This document shows positions 26,118 through 34,204 of a DNA stretch of 64,000 nt, one piece after another. Numbering within the stretch: the first letter of the stretch is position 1; each line of letters starts with the position of its first letter. The DNA lies in assembly GCF_001458395.1 (NCBI RefSeq), contig NZ_CYSR01000011.1:186001-250000 (forward strand). Direction: 5' to 3'. The notes beneath the pieces are model-generated. The model had not been told where the DNA came from and did no database searches. It worked only from the letters and a program-made list of their open reading frames with translations. The position numbers were made by a program, and so were the translations under genes. This DNA is from Leisingera aquaemixtae (lineage in GTDB: Bacteria; Pseudomonadota; Alphaproteobacteria; Rhodobacterales; Rhodobacteraceae).

Positions 26118-26951
26118 TCAGTTCTGGTACAGCGCGTCGGCGTGGAAGGAGATATGCTCCTCCATGAAGGTCGACACGAAGAAATAGCTGTGGTCATAGC
26201 CCGGCTGCATCCGCAGGATGGCTTGCTGGCGGCGTTCGGCCACCGCATGGGCCAGCGCTTCGGGCTTCAGCAGGTCGATGAACTGGTCGGAGGTGCCGGT
26301 GTCGATCAGGAGCGGGCCGTCGAAGCCTTTCTCCCGCATCAGCAGGGTGGCGTCGTGCTTGGCCCAGGCGGATTCATCGTCGCCCAGGTAGGCGTTCAGC
26401 TGCTTGCGGCCCCAGTCCGACTGGGTCGGGTGGGAGATCGGCGCGAAGGCAGAGACCGATTTGTAGCGGCCCGGCAGGTTCATCGCCAGGGTCAGCGCGC
26501 CGTGGCCGCCCATGGAATGGCCGGTGATCGCCTGGCGGTCCAGGTCGATGGCGAATTCCTCGCCCAGCAGCGCGGGCAGTTCCTCCGCCACGTAGTCCCA
26601 CATTTGGAAATGCGGTGCCCAGGGGTTCTGGGTGGCGTTCACGTAGAAGCCCGCGCCCTGGCCCAGATCATAGGCCTCATCATCGGCCACGCCCTCGCCG
26701 CGGGGCGAGGTATCGGGGAAGACGATGGCGATGCCCTGCTCGGCGCACCAGGCCTGGGCGCCTGCCTTGGTCATCGCGTTTTCATGGGTGCAGGTGAGGC
26801 CCGAGAGATACCACAGCACCGGCACCGGGCCGTCCTTGGCCTCCTCCGGCAGGAACAGGCCGAACGTCATATCGCCGCCGGTGGCGCTGCTGGCGTGTTT
26901 GTAGACGCCCTGTGTGCCGCCAAAGGCGCGGTTCTCGGAAACGGTTTCCAT
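26118..26951 (-). CDS. fghA: S-formylglutathione hydrolase
   Basis: Hydrolyses S-formylglutathione to formate and glutathione in glutathione-dependent formaldehyde oxidation. The esterase-D fold is complete: nucleophile Ser146 in TGHSMGGHGAL, acid in DTGTSDQF, His in PGYDHSYFF; YLSGLTCTHENAM is the family signature. 277 residues, full length. It precedes sthA by 17 bases on the same strand. The partner formaldehyde dehydrogenase (adhC/flhA) is not in the window. It fits the methylated-amine genes at 51-60 kb, which release formaldehyde equivalents. Confidence 0.95.
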   Translation of the reverse strand: METVSENRAFGGTQGVYKHASSATGGDMTFGLFLPEEAKDGPVPVLWYLSGLTCTHENAMTKAGAQAWCAEQGIAIVFPDTSPRGEGVADDEAYDLGQGAGFYVNATQNPWAPHFQMWDYVAEELPALLGEEFAIDLDRQAITGHSMGGHGALTLAMNLPGRYKSVSAFAPISHPTQSDWGRKQLNAYLGDDESAWAKHDATLLMREKGFDGPLLIDTGTSDQFIDLLKPEALAHAVAERRQQAILRMQPGYDHSYFFVSTFMEEHISFHADALYQN

Positions 26952-27179
26952 CGGTGAGGCTCCTCAAATCTGTTAGCCCTATCGCTATCCGCAGATTGCC
27001 GCAGCGTCCAGCGGGAGGGCGGCGGCAAGGCCGGTTTTTGCGGCAGAAGGCTTGCGAAACCGCAAACATCCGGGGCTTTGGGCGGCTGGCGGCGGCAGCA
27101 GCCGCGCCTTGGGGGTTCTGGACAGCGGCGGCGAAAACCGGGACAGTCTGCCGCCAGAACAACAGGGAGGCCAAGGGCC

Positions 27180-27521
27180 ATGAGCGATTTTCTGAGGCTG
27201 ACACCGGAGGCTGCGGAGGCGGAGGTGGAGCGCCCGTCGCCGGAGAAGGTGCTTGCGGGCGATCCGGTGTTCACCACCTGGAACGCGGAGGAGTTAGACG
27301 GGCTGTACTGCGGCATCTGGCAGTCGACGCCGGGCAAGTGGCGGATATCCTATGACGAGTGGGAATACTGCCGGATCCTGGCGGGGCGCTCGGTGATCAC
27401 CAGCGACGACGGCACCGAATACCCGCTGGCGGCAGGCGACAGCTTCATCCTGCGGCCCGGCTTCAGCGGCACTTGGGAGGTGATCGAGACCACCCGCAAG
27501 GACTATGTGATCCGGGTTTAG
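27180..27521 (+). CDS. Cupin domain-containing protein
   Basis: A 113-residue single-domain cupin of the Cupin_3 (DUF861, ureidoglycine aminohydrolase-like) type. Start ATG at 27180. The barrel includes GLYCGIWQSTPGKWRISYDEWEY, RSVITSDDGTEYPLAAGDSFIL and RPGFSGTWEVIE. The His-rich metal motif of classical cupins is weak here. Role unknown. It stands alone, its stop lying in a 15-bp repeat shared with the convergent carrier gene. The 228-bp gap upstream (26952-27179) shows no further gene. Confidence 0.85.
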   Translation: MSDFLRLTPEAAEAEVERPSPEKVLAGDPVFTTWNAEELDGLYCGIWQSTPGKWRISYDEWEYCRILAGRSVITSDDGTEYPLAAGDSFILRPGFSGTWEVIETTRKDYVIRV

Positions 27522-27542
27522 GAGGTAATCCGGGTTTAGGAG
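27510..27542. repeat. 15-bp duplication spanning two convergent stop codons
   Basis: ATCCGGGTTTAGGAG at 27510-27524 is repeated at 27528-27542 (period 18). Copy 1 supplies the cupin stop TAG on the plus strand; copy 2 supplies the carrier stop TAA on the minus strand. Confidence 0.85.
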
Positions 27543-28459
27543 ACCCAGGCGATCACCGCCGGCACGGTGACAATCGACACCACGGTGGAGATGAAGATGG
27601 CGGCGGAGGCCCGGTGCGGGGCCACGCCGTAGTGCTGCGCCAGCATGTAGACATTGCCCGCCACCGGCAGGGAGGCGGCAGCGATGGCGACGGCGGCGGA
27701 GAATGGCGCGGCGGGGATCAGCCAAAGCACCGCGAGGGCGACGCAGGCCGGGTGCAGCACCAGCTTGGCAAAGCTGAGCCAGCCCGCGACCTGCACCCGC
27801 TCCGCCGATTTCGAGGCCAGCGACGCGCCGATGGCGAAGAGGGCTCCGGGCGTGGCGGCGCCGCCGAGGATGGTGAGGAAATCGTTTGCAGGCTCCGGGA
27901 TCGGCAGCGCGGAGGCCGACCAGGCGAGGCCCGCAACGATGGACAGGATCATCGGATTCTTCAGCAACCCCAGCCCCACCAGTTTCAGGGTCGCCAGACC
28001 AAGCCCTTGGCCGCGGCCCGCGTTGATCAGGATCACGATCAGCGAGGAAAACACCACCAGATCGACGCTGAGCACCACCATCATCGGCGCCGCGGAGGCC
28101 GGGCCGAACAGGATCGCCATCATCGGCAGCCCCAGGAAGCCCACATTGCCGATCGCCGCGCATTGCGCCTCTACTGCTGCGGTGGGCACGTCCAGCCCGC
28201 GGATCATGGCAACGGCTGTCACCAGCAGGTAGACCGCCAGGGTGCCGGCGAGATAGCCGAGGATCAGCGTGGGGTCGAAGACCTCGGCAAAGGACAGGTT
28301 GGCGGCAAAGCCGAAGATCATCGCCGACAGCGGAAAGTAGAACACGAAGCGGGTGAGATAGGCGGTGGCGTCCTCGGTGAAGAAGCGGCTGCGCCCGGCC
28401 CAGTAGCCAAGGCCGATGATTGCGAAGAAGGGCAGGGTGCGGAAAAAGATCTCGGCCAT
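27536..28459 (-). CDS. AEC (auxin efflux carrier) family transporter
   Basis: A 307-residue, ten-helix inner-membrane carrier of the AEC family; bacterial members move dicarboxylates such as malate or malonate. The ATG at 28459 (MAEIFFRTLPFFAIIGLGYW) is chosen as the N-terminal helix starts here; an upstream ATG adds a non-conserved extension. The inverted repeat halves meet near residue 150 (ILINAGRGQGLGLATLK), and the C-terminal half holds LPVAGNVYMLAQHYG. No operon partner. Confidence 0.9.
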   Translation of the reverse strand: MAEIFFRTLPFFAIIGLGYWAGRSRFFTEDATAYLTRFVFYFPLSAMIFGFAANLSFAEVFDPTLILGYLAGTLAVYLLVTAVAMIRGLDVPTAAVEAQCAAIGNVGFLGLPMMAILFGPASAAPMMVVLSVDLVVFSSLIVILINAGRGQGLGLATLKLVGLGLLKNPMILSIVAGLAWSASALPIPEPANDFLTILGGAATPGALFAIGASLASKSAERVQVAGWLSFAKLVLHPACVALAVLWLIPAAPFSAAVAIAAASLPVAGNVYMLAQHYGVAPHRASAAIFISTVVSIVTVPAVIAWVS

Positions 28460-28584
28460 GGGGGATTGGTAACAAGGGCTGACCAATTGGCAAAGGCTGT
28501 TTTTTAAGCTGGCTTTGAGCAGGCGAGGGGCGTGCTCCCGCCTGCTCATGGTCATTCAAAGAATGCCCTTCGCAGTTGGGCGTG

Positions 28585-28614
28585 GCCCCGTGCTGCGCAC
28601 GGGGCAGGGTTTTT
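28585..28614 (+). terminator. Hairpin with T run in the AEC-mbfA gap
   Basis: GCCCCGTG-CTGCG-CACGGGGC followed by AGGGTTTTTG. The T run lies on the plus strand although both flanking genes run leftward, so it may instead belong to a repeat element (TTGGGCGTGGC at 28576 recurs at 43684). Confidence 0.45.
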
Positions 28615-28641
28615 GCTGAGAGCGCCTGGTCAATTGTGTGA

Positions 28642-28716
28642 CCGGGCTTTCCTGCGTCAAGGGTGAACCGCGCCAAGGCGCGGCGGCGGAGCCGCCCTTG
28701 ACCCAAGAAAGCCCGG
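28642..28716. repeat. 75-bp composite inverted repeat, copy B
   Basis: Outer arms CCGGGCTTTC (28642-28651)/GAAAGCCCGG (28707-28716), inner arms GTCAAGGG (28656-28663)/CCCTTGAC (28695-28702), and a central CCGCGCC-AA-GGCGCGG. Same size and plan as 24078-24152. The 351-bp gap 28460-28810 also holds GCAGCGC-GTCA-GCGCTGC (28734-28751) and no gene. Confidence 0.8.
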
Positions 28717-28810
28717 TGGGGGAATGCGCCCCCGCAGCGCGTCAGCGCTGCCGGGCCCAACCGGGGAGGGGCAGCCCTTGGCTGTTCCGGAGCGGGCGGG
28801 AGGGCTGAGC

Positions 28811-29785
28811 CTAGCCGCTGCCGATCAGCGCGCCTGCGCCCAGCACCAGGGCGCCGCCCAGAACCACCTGCATGGTGGCGCGCCAGAACGGGGTTTGCAT
28901 GAATTTGTTCTGGATCCAGGCGATCGCCCACAGCTCCACAAACACGATCAGCAGGGCCAGGGTGGTGGCGGTCCAGAATTCCGGGATCAGATAGGGCAGG
29001 GCGTGGCCGAGGCCGCCCACGGTGGTCATGATGCCGGAAGCCAGCCCGCGTTTAATGGGAGAGCCGCGGCCGGAGAGCTCGCCATCATCCGAGGCGGCCT
29101 CGGTGAAGCCCATCGAGATGCCGGCCCCGACCGAGGCCGCCATGCCGACCAGGAAGGTGGTCCAGGTGTCCTGGGTGGCGAAGGCGGTGGCGAAGATCGG
29201 CGCCAGGGTGGAGACCGAGCCGTCCATCAGCCCGGCCAGACCCGGCTGCACCCAGGTCAGCACGAATTGGCGGTGGGCGGCGCGGTCTTCATCTTCGCGG
29301 GTATCGGCGTCCAGATGCGCCTCCTCAAGCGCGCCGGCGCGAGCCTGGTGGCCGGCCTCAGCCGCGGCCAGGTCGCCCAGGAGCTTGCGGGTGGCGGCGT
29401 CCTGGGTGCGGGCGGCGGCGTGTGTGTAGAAGCGTTCTGCGTCGCGTTCCATCGCGCGGGCCTCGTCGCGGATGCGGTCGAGGCTCAGGTTCTCCATCAG
29501 CCAGACCGGGCGGCGGGCGTAGTAGCCTGCCACATGCTCGCGCCGGATCAGCGGGATCGCCGGGCCGAACCGGTCCTCGTGCAGGGCAATGAGCCGGGCG
29601 CGGTGCTCGTCCTCCTCGGCGGCCATGCCGTCGAACATCGCCGCGGTTGCCGGGTAGTCCGCCCGCAACCGCGCCGCATAGCTGCGATAGATGCGCGCAT
29701 CGTCCTCCTCGGAGGCAATCGCAAGGGCCAGGACCTCCTGCCCGGTCAGGTCCGAAAAGTGCTTGCGCTGAGTGAAAAACCGCAT
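28811..29785 (-). CDS. mbfA: Membrane-bound ferritin-like iron exporter MbfA
   Basis: Fusion of an N-terminal ferritin/rubrerythrin-like di-iron domain (~1-160) with a C-terminal VIT1/CCC1-type membrane domain (~165-324). Iron-ligand helices are visible: IASEEDDARIYRSYAARL, FDGMAAEEDEHRARL, and ERDAERFYTHAA with DLAAAEAGHQ. The membrane part has GLAGLMDGSVSTLAPIFA and GMAASVGAGISMGFTEA, the latter typical of VIT transporters. In Agrobacterium and Bradyrhizobium MbfA exports iron and is repressed by Irr when iron is low; a matching box precedes this gene. 324 residues, full length. Confidence 0.94.
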   Translation of the reverse strand: MRFFTQRKHFSDLTGQEVLALAIASEEDDARIYRSYAARLRADYPATAAMFDGMAAEEDEHRARLIALHEDRFGPAIPLIRREHVAGYYARRPVWLMENLSLDRIRDEARAMERDAERFYTHAAARTQDAATRKLLGDLAAAEAGHQARAGALEEAHLDADTREDEDRAAHRQFVLTWVQPGLAGLMDGSVSTLAPIFATAFATQDTWTTFLVGMAASVGAGISMGFTEAASDDGELSGRGSPIKRGLASGIMTTVGGLGHALPYLIPEFWTATTLALLIVFVELWAIAWIQNKFMQTPFWRATMQVVLGGALVLGAGALIGSG

Positions 29786-29797
29786 AATCCGCCCTCT

Positions 29798-29814
29798 TTT
29801 AGAATTATTCTAAA
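29798..29814. promoter_or_regulatory. Irr box (iron control element) upstream of mbfA
   Basis: Perfect 7-3-7 palindrome TTTAGAA-TTA-TTCTAAA, the iron-control-element form bound by Irr in alphaproteobacteria. It lies 12 bases before the mbfA ATG, so bound Irr would block transcription or initiation when iron is scarce. Confidence 0.85.
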
Positions 29815-29930
29815 TATAGCGGATCGCTGTGCCGCCGCAAGATGGCGCGCCAGCCTTGTTGCAAAGAGGCGGTGCGGATTACATTAGAGACAGATCCTGC
29901 GAGCCGCAGTCCCTATCCCGAGGAGCCCTT

Positions 29931-30548
29931 ATGAACCAGCAAGCCAGCGTCCTGCGCACCGGCCGGAAATTCGACCAGGTCCTGGAGGGCGCGCGCGAGG
30001 TGTTCCTGGCGGATGGATTTGAAGGCGCCAGCGTCGACAATATCGCCAGGGCGGCGGGGGTCTCCAAGGCAACGCTCTACAGCTATTTCCCCGACAAGCG
30101 GGTGCTGTTCATGGAGGTGGTGCGCTCAGCCTGCGTGCAGCAGGCGGACGCTTCGCTGGAGCTGGCGCCGGGCAGCCGCGGGCCGCGGGAGGTGTTGCGG
30201 GCGGCGGCGGAGCGGGTGCACGGGGTGCTGCTGGGCGGCTTCAGCCTGCAGCTTTTCCGCATCTTCGTGGCCGAGGCCGACCGGTTCCCGGAGCTGGGGC
30301 CGATGTTCTACGAAAGCGGTCCGATGACGCTGCACGGGGAGATCCAGGCCTATATGGAGGCTGCTGCGGCGCGCGGTGAGCTGAAGATCGAGGATGCGGA
30401 TCTGGCCGCCGCGCAATTCATCGAGCTTTGCAAGGCGGATGTTTTCCTGCGGTTCCTGTTCAAGATCGACACCGAGTTCACCGAGGCCGAGCGCGAGCGG
30501 GTGATCAGCGGCGCCATCGACACGTTCCTGGCGCGGTTCGGCGCCTGA
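29931..30548 (+). CDS. TetR/AcrR family transcriptional regulator
   Basis: A 205-residue dimeric repressor. The ATG follows CGAGGAGCCCTT. The HTH lies at about residues 12-58 (LEGAREVFLADGFEGASVDNIARAAGVSKATLYSYFPDKRVLF), and the C-terminal ligand domain includes LQLFRIFVAEADRFPELG, typical of AcrR-like TetR_C proteins. It is divergent from mbfA; whether it controls a neighbour is not shown. The 145-bp gap holds the Irr box. Confidence 0.92.
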   Translation: MNQQASVLRTGRKFDQVLEGAREVFLADGFEGASVDNIARAAGVSKATLYSYFPDKRVLFMEVVRSACVQQADASLELAPGSRGPREVLRAAAERVHGVLLGGFSLQLFRIFVAEADRFPELGPMFYESGPMTLHGEIQAYMEAAAARGELKIEDADLAAAQFIELCKADVFLRFLFKIDTEFTEAERERVISGAIDTFLARFGA

Positions 30549-30578
30549 GAGACCGGCCCCGCGGGGGCGGCGGTCCGG

Positions 30579-31064
30579 TCAGTGGGTTGTGAAGCTGTTG
30601 GGCGTGCTGCGATAGGTTTCGTGGCAGCTGAGGCAGCTTTGCATCAGGCCGGGCAGGGTGCGGCGCAGACCGCTGAGCGAGCCGGTGTTGAGGTCCTTGG
30701 CCGCGGCTTCGGCGGTGCCGGCGCGGGCCTTGAAATCCTTCCACGCGTGCCAGATCAGGGGCCGGGCGTTGGACCGCGGGTCCAGATGCGGCTTGCGGAA
30801 GTGCTTGCGGATGCTGCCGGTGGACCGGATCAGCTGCTTGCGGGCCGCGCGCGCCTGGCTGCGGTCAAAGGTGCTGCGCCCGGCAGCCATGCCGGTCAGC
30901 ACGTCCATGGCGGCCTTTTGCGATGTCATCAGCGCAATCCGCTTGGCCACATGCTTGCTGGTGCTGCTGCTGTCCCGGGCGGTCACCGGGGCGGTGCTGC
31001 CGATGGCCAGCGCGATGATCACCACGACCAGCGCCACGGCTTTGTGCAGGCGGAAAGATGTCAC
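30579..31064 (-). CDS. Cytochrome c'-type protein
   Basis: A 161-residue periplasmic four-helix cytochrome c' candidate. The GTG at 31064 has GGAGG five bases upstream and gives a signal peptide (MTSFRLHKAVALVVVIIALA, cleavage near VTARD). One haem-c site sits at the C-terminus, CLSCH (residues 144-148), the cytochrome c' position. Family members bind NO or CO at the axial face. The mature part is very basic. It is divergent from imuB, whose SOS box lies between them. Confidence 0.85.
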   Translation of the reverse strand: MTSFRLHKAVALVVVIIALAIGSTAPVTARDSSSTSKHVAKRIALMTSQKAAMDVLTGMAAGRSTFDRSQARAARKQLIRSTGSIRKHFRKPHLDPRSNARPLIWHAWKDFKARAGTAEAAAKDLNTGSLSGLRRTLPGLMQSCLSCHETYRSTPNSFTTH

Positions 31065-31100
31065 GATGCCTCCGCACGGATTGACCGAATCGAGAATTGA

Positions 31101-31115
31101 GAACAAAATAAGAAC
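31101..31115. promoter_or_regulatory. LexA (SOS) box upstream of imuB
   Basis: GAAC-AAAATAA-GAAC, an exact GAAC-N7-GAAC, the reverse of the alphaproteobacterial LexA site. It is 93 bases before the imuB ATG. A one-mismatch version precedes dnaE2. Confidence 0.8.
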
Positions 31116-31208
31116 ACGCCGTATATGCCTCCCGTTATCTGGCGGCCTTCCGGCCCTGCTGCCCCTTGCCTGCCCTGTTGTCCTGACCGTTGCCCTGCGC
31201 CTGCTGCC

Positions 31209-32882
31209 ATGCCCCACCGCCGCATTCTTTCGCTTTGGTTTCCGCGCCTTGGGGCGGAGCGTATTCTGCGGGCAGAGCGCGGTGGCATCGGCGGGCCGCT
31301 GGCCGTTGCCGGGGAAGTCTCCAACACGCAGGTTATTTCCGCGTTAAACGCCGCCGCTTTGGCGGAGGGGCTGCAGCCCGGCCAGCCGCTGCGCGATGCC
31401 CATGCGATGTGCGCAGGTCTGACGGTGCGGCCGCGCAACCCGGCGGCGGAGGCGGCGTTCCTGGCCGCGCTGAGGCGCTGGGCGGGCAAGTTCAGCCCCT
31501 GGGTGGCGGAGGCGGAGCGCGACGGTCTGACCATCGACCTCACTGGCTGCGCGCATCTGTTCGGCAGCGAGGCGGCGCTGATGGAGGCGGCGGGGCGCGA
31601 TTGCGCGGAAATGGGGCTGAGCGTGCAGATGGGGCTGGCCGATACCCTGGGCGCGGCCTGGGCGCTGGCGCGTTACGCAGGCGAGGAGGCGGCGCCGGAC
31701 CGCAGCGGCGACGCCATCGACCAGGAGGCGCGCGCCACCCGTGCCCGGGCGCAGAAGCGCCAGAGCGTCAAGCGCCGCCACTGGACCCGGGGCGGGGCGG
31801 CGCCGCAGCTGCAGGCGGTGGTGCCGCAGCTGGGGCGGATTGCCGAACCCGGGCAGGCCTATGGCGCGCTGGCCCCGCTGCCGGTGGCGGCGTTGCGGCT
31901 GGATGGCGCCACGGTGGCGCAGCTGAACCGGCTGGGGCTGCGGCGGATCGGCGATCTCTTGGGCCAGCCGCGGGCCAGTCTGGCGCGCCGGTTCGGGCGC
32001 GGGCTGGTGTTGCGGCTGGATCAGGCGATGGGCAGCGCGCCGGAGCCGGTCTCGCCCGCGCGCAGCCCGGATCATTTCGCGGTGCGGCTGACCCTGCCGG
32101 AGCCGATCGGGCTGATGGAGGATCTGCTGGCAGGCATTGACCGGATGCTGCCGCGGCTGTGCGCCCGGCTGGAGGCGCGCGGCAAGGGCGCCCGTGTCCT
32201 GCGGCTGGAGGCGCACCGCTGCGATCAGGCAATGGAGGCGGTGACCGTGGGCCTGGCCCGCGCCAGCCGCGCGCCGGACCGCATCCGGCCCTTGCTGGAG
32301 ATGAAGCTGGAGCAGATTGATGCGGGCTATGGCATCGACATGCTGCGGCTGGAGGTGCTGCAGGCGGAAGCGATCCACGCCCGCACGCCTGCGGGCCATG
32401 CCGAAGCGGGCGCCGCAGCGCGGGCGCGGCAGGAGGATGGCGCGGCGCTGGAGGATCTGATCGGCCGCCTGGGCGCGCGGCTGGGGCTGGAGGCGATCAC
32501 CCGCTATCACCCGGCGGAGAGCCACATTCCGGAAAAGACCTTCACCGTGCAGGCCGCCGCCTGGTCGGAGCCTGCGGCCGGCGCATGGCCGCTGCCGCCG
32601 CGGCCGCGGCCGCTGCTGATCTGGCAGCCCGAGCTGGTCCATGCGCCGGAGCGGCCTGAGGTGCCGGAGCGCTTCCGCTGGCGCGGCCGCGACTGGCAGC
32701 TGGCAGAGGCGGAGGGGCCGGAGCGGATCGCGCCCGAGTGGTGGCTAGAGGATCCGGCCTGGCGCAGCGGCGTGCGCGATTACTGGGTGGTGGTGACGGA
32801 CTGCGGCACGCGGCTGTGGCTGTTCTTTGCCCATGGCGGTGCGCTGTCGCCGGGCTGGTTCTGTCATGGCTCGTTTGCGTGA
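31209..32882 (+). CDS. imuB: ImuB-type Y-family polymerase-like protein
   Basis: Catalytically inactive Y-family homologue that docks DnaE2 to the beta clamp in mutagenic translesion synthesis. The ATG at 31209 (MPHRRILSLWFPRLGAERIL) matches the family start; an ATG at 31125 would add a Pro/Cys-rich stretch. The palm metal-binding acids of true Y polymerases (DMDAFF) are absent, as expected. The little-finger and C-terminal regions (RYHPAESHIPEKTF; LLIWQPELVHAPERPEVP) are present. 557 residues. imuA is missing upstream, where the cytochrome gene lies on the other strand; dnaE2 is 29 kb away. Confidence 0.93.
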   Translation: MPHRRILSLWFPRLGAERILRAERGGIGGPLAVAGEVSNTQVISALNAAALAEGLQPGQPLRDAHAMCAGLTVRPRNPAAEAAFLAALRRWAGKFSPWVAEAERDGLTIDLTGCAHLFGSEAALMEAAGRDCAEMGLSVQMGLADTLGAAWALARYAGEEAAPDRSGDAIDQEARATRARAQKRQSVKRRHWTRGGAAPQLQAVVPQLGRIAEPGQAYGALAPLPVAALRLDGATVAQLNRLGLRRIGDLLGQPRASLARRFGRGLVLRLDQAMGSAPEPVSPARSPDHFAVRLTLPEPIGLMEDLLAGIDRMLPRLCARLEARGKGARVLRLEAHRCDQAMEAVTVGLARASRAPDRIRPLLEMKLEQIDAGYGIDMLRLEVLQAEAIHARTPAGHAEAGAAARARQEDGAALEDLIGRLGARLGLEAITRYHPAESHIPEKTFTVQAAAWSEPAAGAWPLPPRPRPLLIWQPELVHAPERPEVPERFRWRGRDWQLAEAEGPERIAPEWWLEDPAWRSGVRDYWVVVTDCGTRLWLFFAHGGALSPGWFCHGSFA

Positions 32883-32958
32883 GGGGCTGCGCAACAGTTC
32901 GCTGCGCGGCGAAGGGTTTTGCTTGGGCCGGCAACAAGGACGCGCGTAGAGTGGCGCC

Positions 32959-33648
32959 ATGATCACACCGCGATTTGACATTCTGGGCCAGGCCATCAGC
33001 GACGCCAGCCGCACGCAGATGCTGTGCGAGCTGATGGAGGGCCGCGCCTATACCAACAAGGAGCTGGCGGCGGCTGCCGGGGTGACGCCGCAGACCGCCT
33101 CGGCCCATCTGCGGCTGCTGCAGAACGCTGGGCTGGTGGTGGCGGAGAAGCGCGGCCGCTGCGTTTACCACCGGCTGGCAGGCGCAGAGGTGGCCCATGC
33201 GCTGGAGCAGCTGGCGGCGATTGCGCCCGCGGACAGCCTGCACCGCGCCCAGCAGCGCAAAGCGGGCGGGCTGGCGCAGCTGCGCAGCTGTTACGACCAT
33301 CTGGCCGGGCCGCTGGCGGTGGCGATGACCCGGGCCTTGCTGGACCGGGGGATGCTGGTGGAGGCGCACGGCGCCTTTCGCGCCGAACCCGCCGCGCAGT
33401 GGCTGAAACTGGGGGTGGTGCTGCCGGAGCGGCCGGGCCGCCAGCCCTTTGCCCGGCCCTGCCTGGACTGGACCGAGCGCAAGCTGCATGTCGCCGGGCC
33501 AATGGGGCGGCAGATCCTGGATCACGCGCTGGGCAGCGGCTGGGTCAAGCGGCACCGGCACAAGCGCGGGCTGATGCTGACGGCGCCGGGGCGGGTGGCT
33601 TTGGAGCAGATTCTGGGCTTGCAGTGCGGCACACTGGCGGAGGCCTGA
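32959..33648 (+). CDS. ArsR family winged-helix regulator with C-terminal extension
   Basis: A 229-residue regulator. The N-terminal ~90 residues are an ArsR-type winged helix (ISDASRTQMLCELMEGRAYTN, GVTPQTASAHLRLLQNAGLV, KRGRCVYHRLA). The last ~135 residues, longer than in classic ArsR (about 100 in all), include LRSCYDHLAGPLAVAMTRAL, a feature of a common alphaproteobacterial subgroup, and may hold an effector or metal site (Cys in PFARPCLDWTERKLHV). Effector and targets unknown. Confidence 0.88.
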   Translation: MITPRFDILGQAISDASRTQMLCELMEGRAYTNKELAAAAGVTPQTASAHLRLLQNAGLVVAEKRGRCVYHRLAGAEVAHALEQLAAIAPADSLHRAQQRKAGGLAQLRSCYDHLAGPLAVAMTRALLDRGMLVEAHGAFRAEPAAQWLKLGVVLPERPGRQPFARPCLDWTERKLHVAGPMGRQILDHALGSGWVKRHRHKRGLMLTAPGRVALEQILGLQCGTLAEA

Positions 33649-33764
33649 GCGGTGTGAAAAACCGGCCAAGACAGGCCTGCCGTGCCTGTGCGCCTGCTGC
33701 ATCACAGCAAAAATCGAATGTTAAAAACCTTGATTTGCGGGGGGAAAGACGCAACCTTTTAACT

Positions 33765-34109
33765 ATGAGCTTTGATCAGGTGCAGCCTTTTCCCGGATCT
33801 CCCATACCTCAGCAAGTCGCGTTTGACCGCCGGGAACTGTCGGTCATCATGACGTTGTACGGACGGATGGTGGCGGCGGGGGAATGGCGCGATTACGGGA
33901 TATCCTCCTTGCGTGATCTGGCAGTCTTCTCCGTCTTCCGGCGCACGGCAGAGCATCCGCTCTACCGGATCGAAAAGCGCCCCAAGCTGCGGCAGCGGCA
34001 GGGGCAGTATTCGGTGGTCGGCATGGACGGGCATATCCTGAAGCGCGGGGCGGATCTGAAGACCGTGCTGAGGGTGCTGGAGCGCAAGCTGATCCGCTCC
34101 GTGGAGTAG
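33765..34109 (+). CDS. DUF2794 family protein
   Basis: A 114-residue alphaproteobacterial protein of unknown function. The ATG at 33765 precedes MSFDQVQPFPGSP; the conserved core is FDRRELSVIMTLYGRMVAAG EWRDYGIS (in two parts), DLAVFSVFRRTAEHPLYRIE and VVGMDGHILKRG. No signal peptide or membrane segment. It stands alone, followed by tandem palindromes that may end its transcript. Confidence 0.88.
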   Translation: MSFDQVQPFPGSPIPQQVAFDRRELSVIMTLYGRMVAAGEWRDYGISSLRDLAVFSVFRRTAEHPLYRIEKRPKLRQRQGQYSVVGMDGHILKRGADLKTVLRVLERKLIRSVE

Positions 34110-34135
34110 CCGCAAGTCTTGCGGCGGAGCGGGGA

Positions 34136-34181
34136 CCGGAAAATTCAAATTTTCCGGCCAAAAATCTTTGAAAGATTTTTG
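34136..34181. repeat. Tandem AT-rich palindromes, copy 2
   Basis: CCGGAAAATT-CA-AATTTTCCGG (34136-34157) and CAAAAATCTTT-G-AAAGATTTTTG (34159-34181), both perfect. It lies between convergent DUF2794 and NlpC genes and could be a bidirectional terminator. Same plan as 23928-23972. Confidence 0.8.
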
Positions 34182-34204
34182 CCGCCTGCGGCGGCGGGCG
34201 GGTG

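Noticed and set aside
31125-31208. Upstream in-frame start for imuB
   Set aside because: It adds a Pro/Cys-rich leader with no similarity; ImuB proteins begin at the later Met. It is not a recognisable imuA remnant either.
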